Shown here: piece after piece, positions 63,382 to 64,000 of the stretch | Numbering within the stretch: the first letter of the stretch is position 1 | Layout: the number at the start of each line of letters is the position of its first letter | NCBI RefSeq assembly: GCF_026340675.1 | Contig: NZ_JAPEOX010000001.1 | Location: 1,798,001 to 1,862,000 of the forward strand | Length of the DNA stretch: 64,000 bases | Reading direction: 5' to 3' | Source: Streptomyces sp. NBC_01264 | Lineage (GTDB): Bacteria > Actinomycetota > Actinomycetes > Streptomycetales > Streptomycetaceae | Position numbers and translations under genes: made by a program | Notes under the pieces: generated by a model | Told to the model about the DNA's origin: nothing | The model's database searches: none | What the model saw: only the letters and a program-made list of their open reading frames with translations

Positions 63382-64000
63382 TCAGAACTCGAACGCCAAC
63401 TGCTCCGTTGGCCGAGGGCTCTCCGTTGGAGCAGGTGGCCTCGGAGCCGGCACTGTAGCCCGCAGCGTGGTCGCTCCGGCCCCTCGCTCAGCCTCGGCCA
63501 GGACCAGCTCCCAAACCTCACGCGCCGAGATAAGTGACAGGGCGAACGTCTCCGTGGCGCCGTTCTGCGGAAGGTCCCGCTGGGTGAGGTACTGCGGCAC
63601 CGCCAGTTCATCGCGCAGAAGATCCAGCACGGCCTGCTCGATCCGATAGGCGTCGTCACCTGAGGGGCGCGGCAGTGAGTACGGCATCCTCCAGCCGCGA
63701 GGACGCATCACCGAGAGCCGACCGCGCTTCGGGCGCATCGAAGCGATGCCCACCTTCCCGGCTCCGGACTGATCGTTGGTCATGACGTAGACCAGTGCCG
63801 GACCGGACCAGTCGAACCCCTGCTTGTCGCAGAGCTTGCAGCCGTGGCCCCGCATTACCGCCTTGTAGCGGCGTCGCGATTCCTTCCCGCACTTGTGGCA
63901 GCGCATCAGCCAGGTTTCCTGACGGCCCCGGAACTTCTCCAACGGCGTCGCCCCCCGCTCCTCCATCCGCTTTGCCGCCGTCTCTGGCGTGATCCTCGCG
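63382..64000 (-). CDS. Zinc-module/GIY-YIG nuclease-like protein (5' end beyond window)
   Basis: The open frame enters from the right edge. It contains a last zinc module (ETAAKRMEERGATPLEKF, W-L-M-R-C-x2-C, then C-x2-C) like those of the protein at 51706-52950, then a GIY-YIG pattern: LVYVM, KVGI, an Arg-rich segment and a downstream Glu (IEQAVLDLLRDE). A Pro-rich C-terminus ends QLAFEF. Upstream residues (ARITPETAAKRM) show that the coding region continues past the edge, probably into further zinc modules. Confidence 0.75.
   Translation of the reverse strand, partial: ARITPETAAKRMEERGATPLEKFRGRQETWLMRCHKCGKESRRRYKAVMRGHGCKLCDKQGFDWSGPALVYVMTNDQSGAGKVGIASMRPKRGRLSVMRPRGWRMPYSLPRPSGDDAYRIEQAVLDLLRDELAVPQYLTQRDLPQNGATETFALSLISAREVWELVLAEAERGAGATTLRATVPAPRPPAPTESPRPTEQLAFEF

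Noticed and set aside
1..64000. CRISPR array, BREX/Pgl or phage structural genes
   Set aside because: No regularly spaced repeats, no PglX/PglY/PglZ-like genes and no capsid, portal or tail proteins were seen.

Overview
The window is high-GC actinomycete DNA, almost certainly from a Streptomyces. Codon third positions are strongly G/C, GTG starts are frequent, GGAGG-type ribosome sites are common, leucine TTA codons are rare, and the protein families (XRE/TPR regulators, HTH-PLD regulators, Streptomyces-type IS5 elements) fit that genus. I see no rRNA, tRNA, CRISPR array, integrase or replication gene. It reads as an accessory region: defence systems, specialised metabolism, regulators and insertion sequences.

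Layout. 1-9872 is a minus-strand type I restriction-modification operon: an HTH-fused methylase-like protein with an altered catalytic motif, HsdM, HsdS, HsdR, then a Ser/Thr kinase with TPR-like repeats that runs off the left edge. A lone hypothetical gene and a perfect 36-bp palindrome follow. 10914-18177 is a three-gene pPIWI_RE island: an Argonaute/PIWI-related protein, a DinG-like helicase and a zinc-ribbon restriction-type nuclease, with overlapping stop/start codons. Two methyltransferases and an extra glutamyl-tRNA synthetase separate it from 21658-30268. That stretch is an eight-gene, mostly translationally coupled minus-strand operon with two glycosyltransferases, an HD protein, a NodU-type carbamoyltransferase, two radical SAM enzymes, a nucleotidyltransferase-like protein and a 2-hydroxyacid dehydrogenase homologue lacking catalytic residues. 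It looks like a specialised-metabolite pathway I cannot match to a known product.

30442-35817 holds CYTH, HAD, HTH-PLD regulator, Nudix, HD, Nudix, thymidylate-kinase-like and aminoglycoside-phosphotransferase-like genes. A 19-bp direct-repeat motif occurs twice here. An IS5-type element carrying a passenger gene (35826-37555) has inserted into the last codons of an aldo/keto reductase. That gene belongs to a small RiPP-like cluster of short peptide, JmjC/cupin oxygenase and reductase (37502-39790). 40050-46400 contains two XRE/TPR regulators (one frameshifted), a second Nudix/HAD pair and small unknown proteins. 46480-50037 is an amino acid/polyamine permease, a glutamine-synthetase-like ligase and an HTH protein.

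From 50000 to the right edge the DNA is a patchwork. A second IS splits a Nudix remnant. There are degenerate IS5-type copies and two members of an unusual zinc-module/GIY-YIG nuclease-like family (51706-52950 and the right edge). HNH-like, DUF3800-like and sigma-like proteins and an XRE/ImmA-IrrE pair follow. At 60787-62589 lies a compact ubiquitin-like conjugation cassette: a Ubl, an E1 with an N-terminal E2-like domain, and a DUF6527-type protein.

Most striking are the pPIWI_RE island, the Ubl cassette, the zinc-module/GIY-YIG family and the uncharacterised operon at 21658-30268. Names rest on motifs read by eye; no database search was possible.
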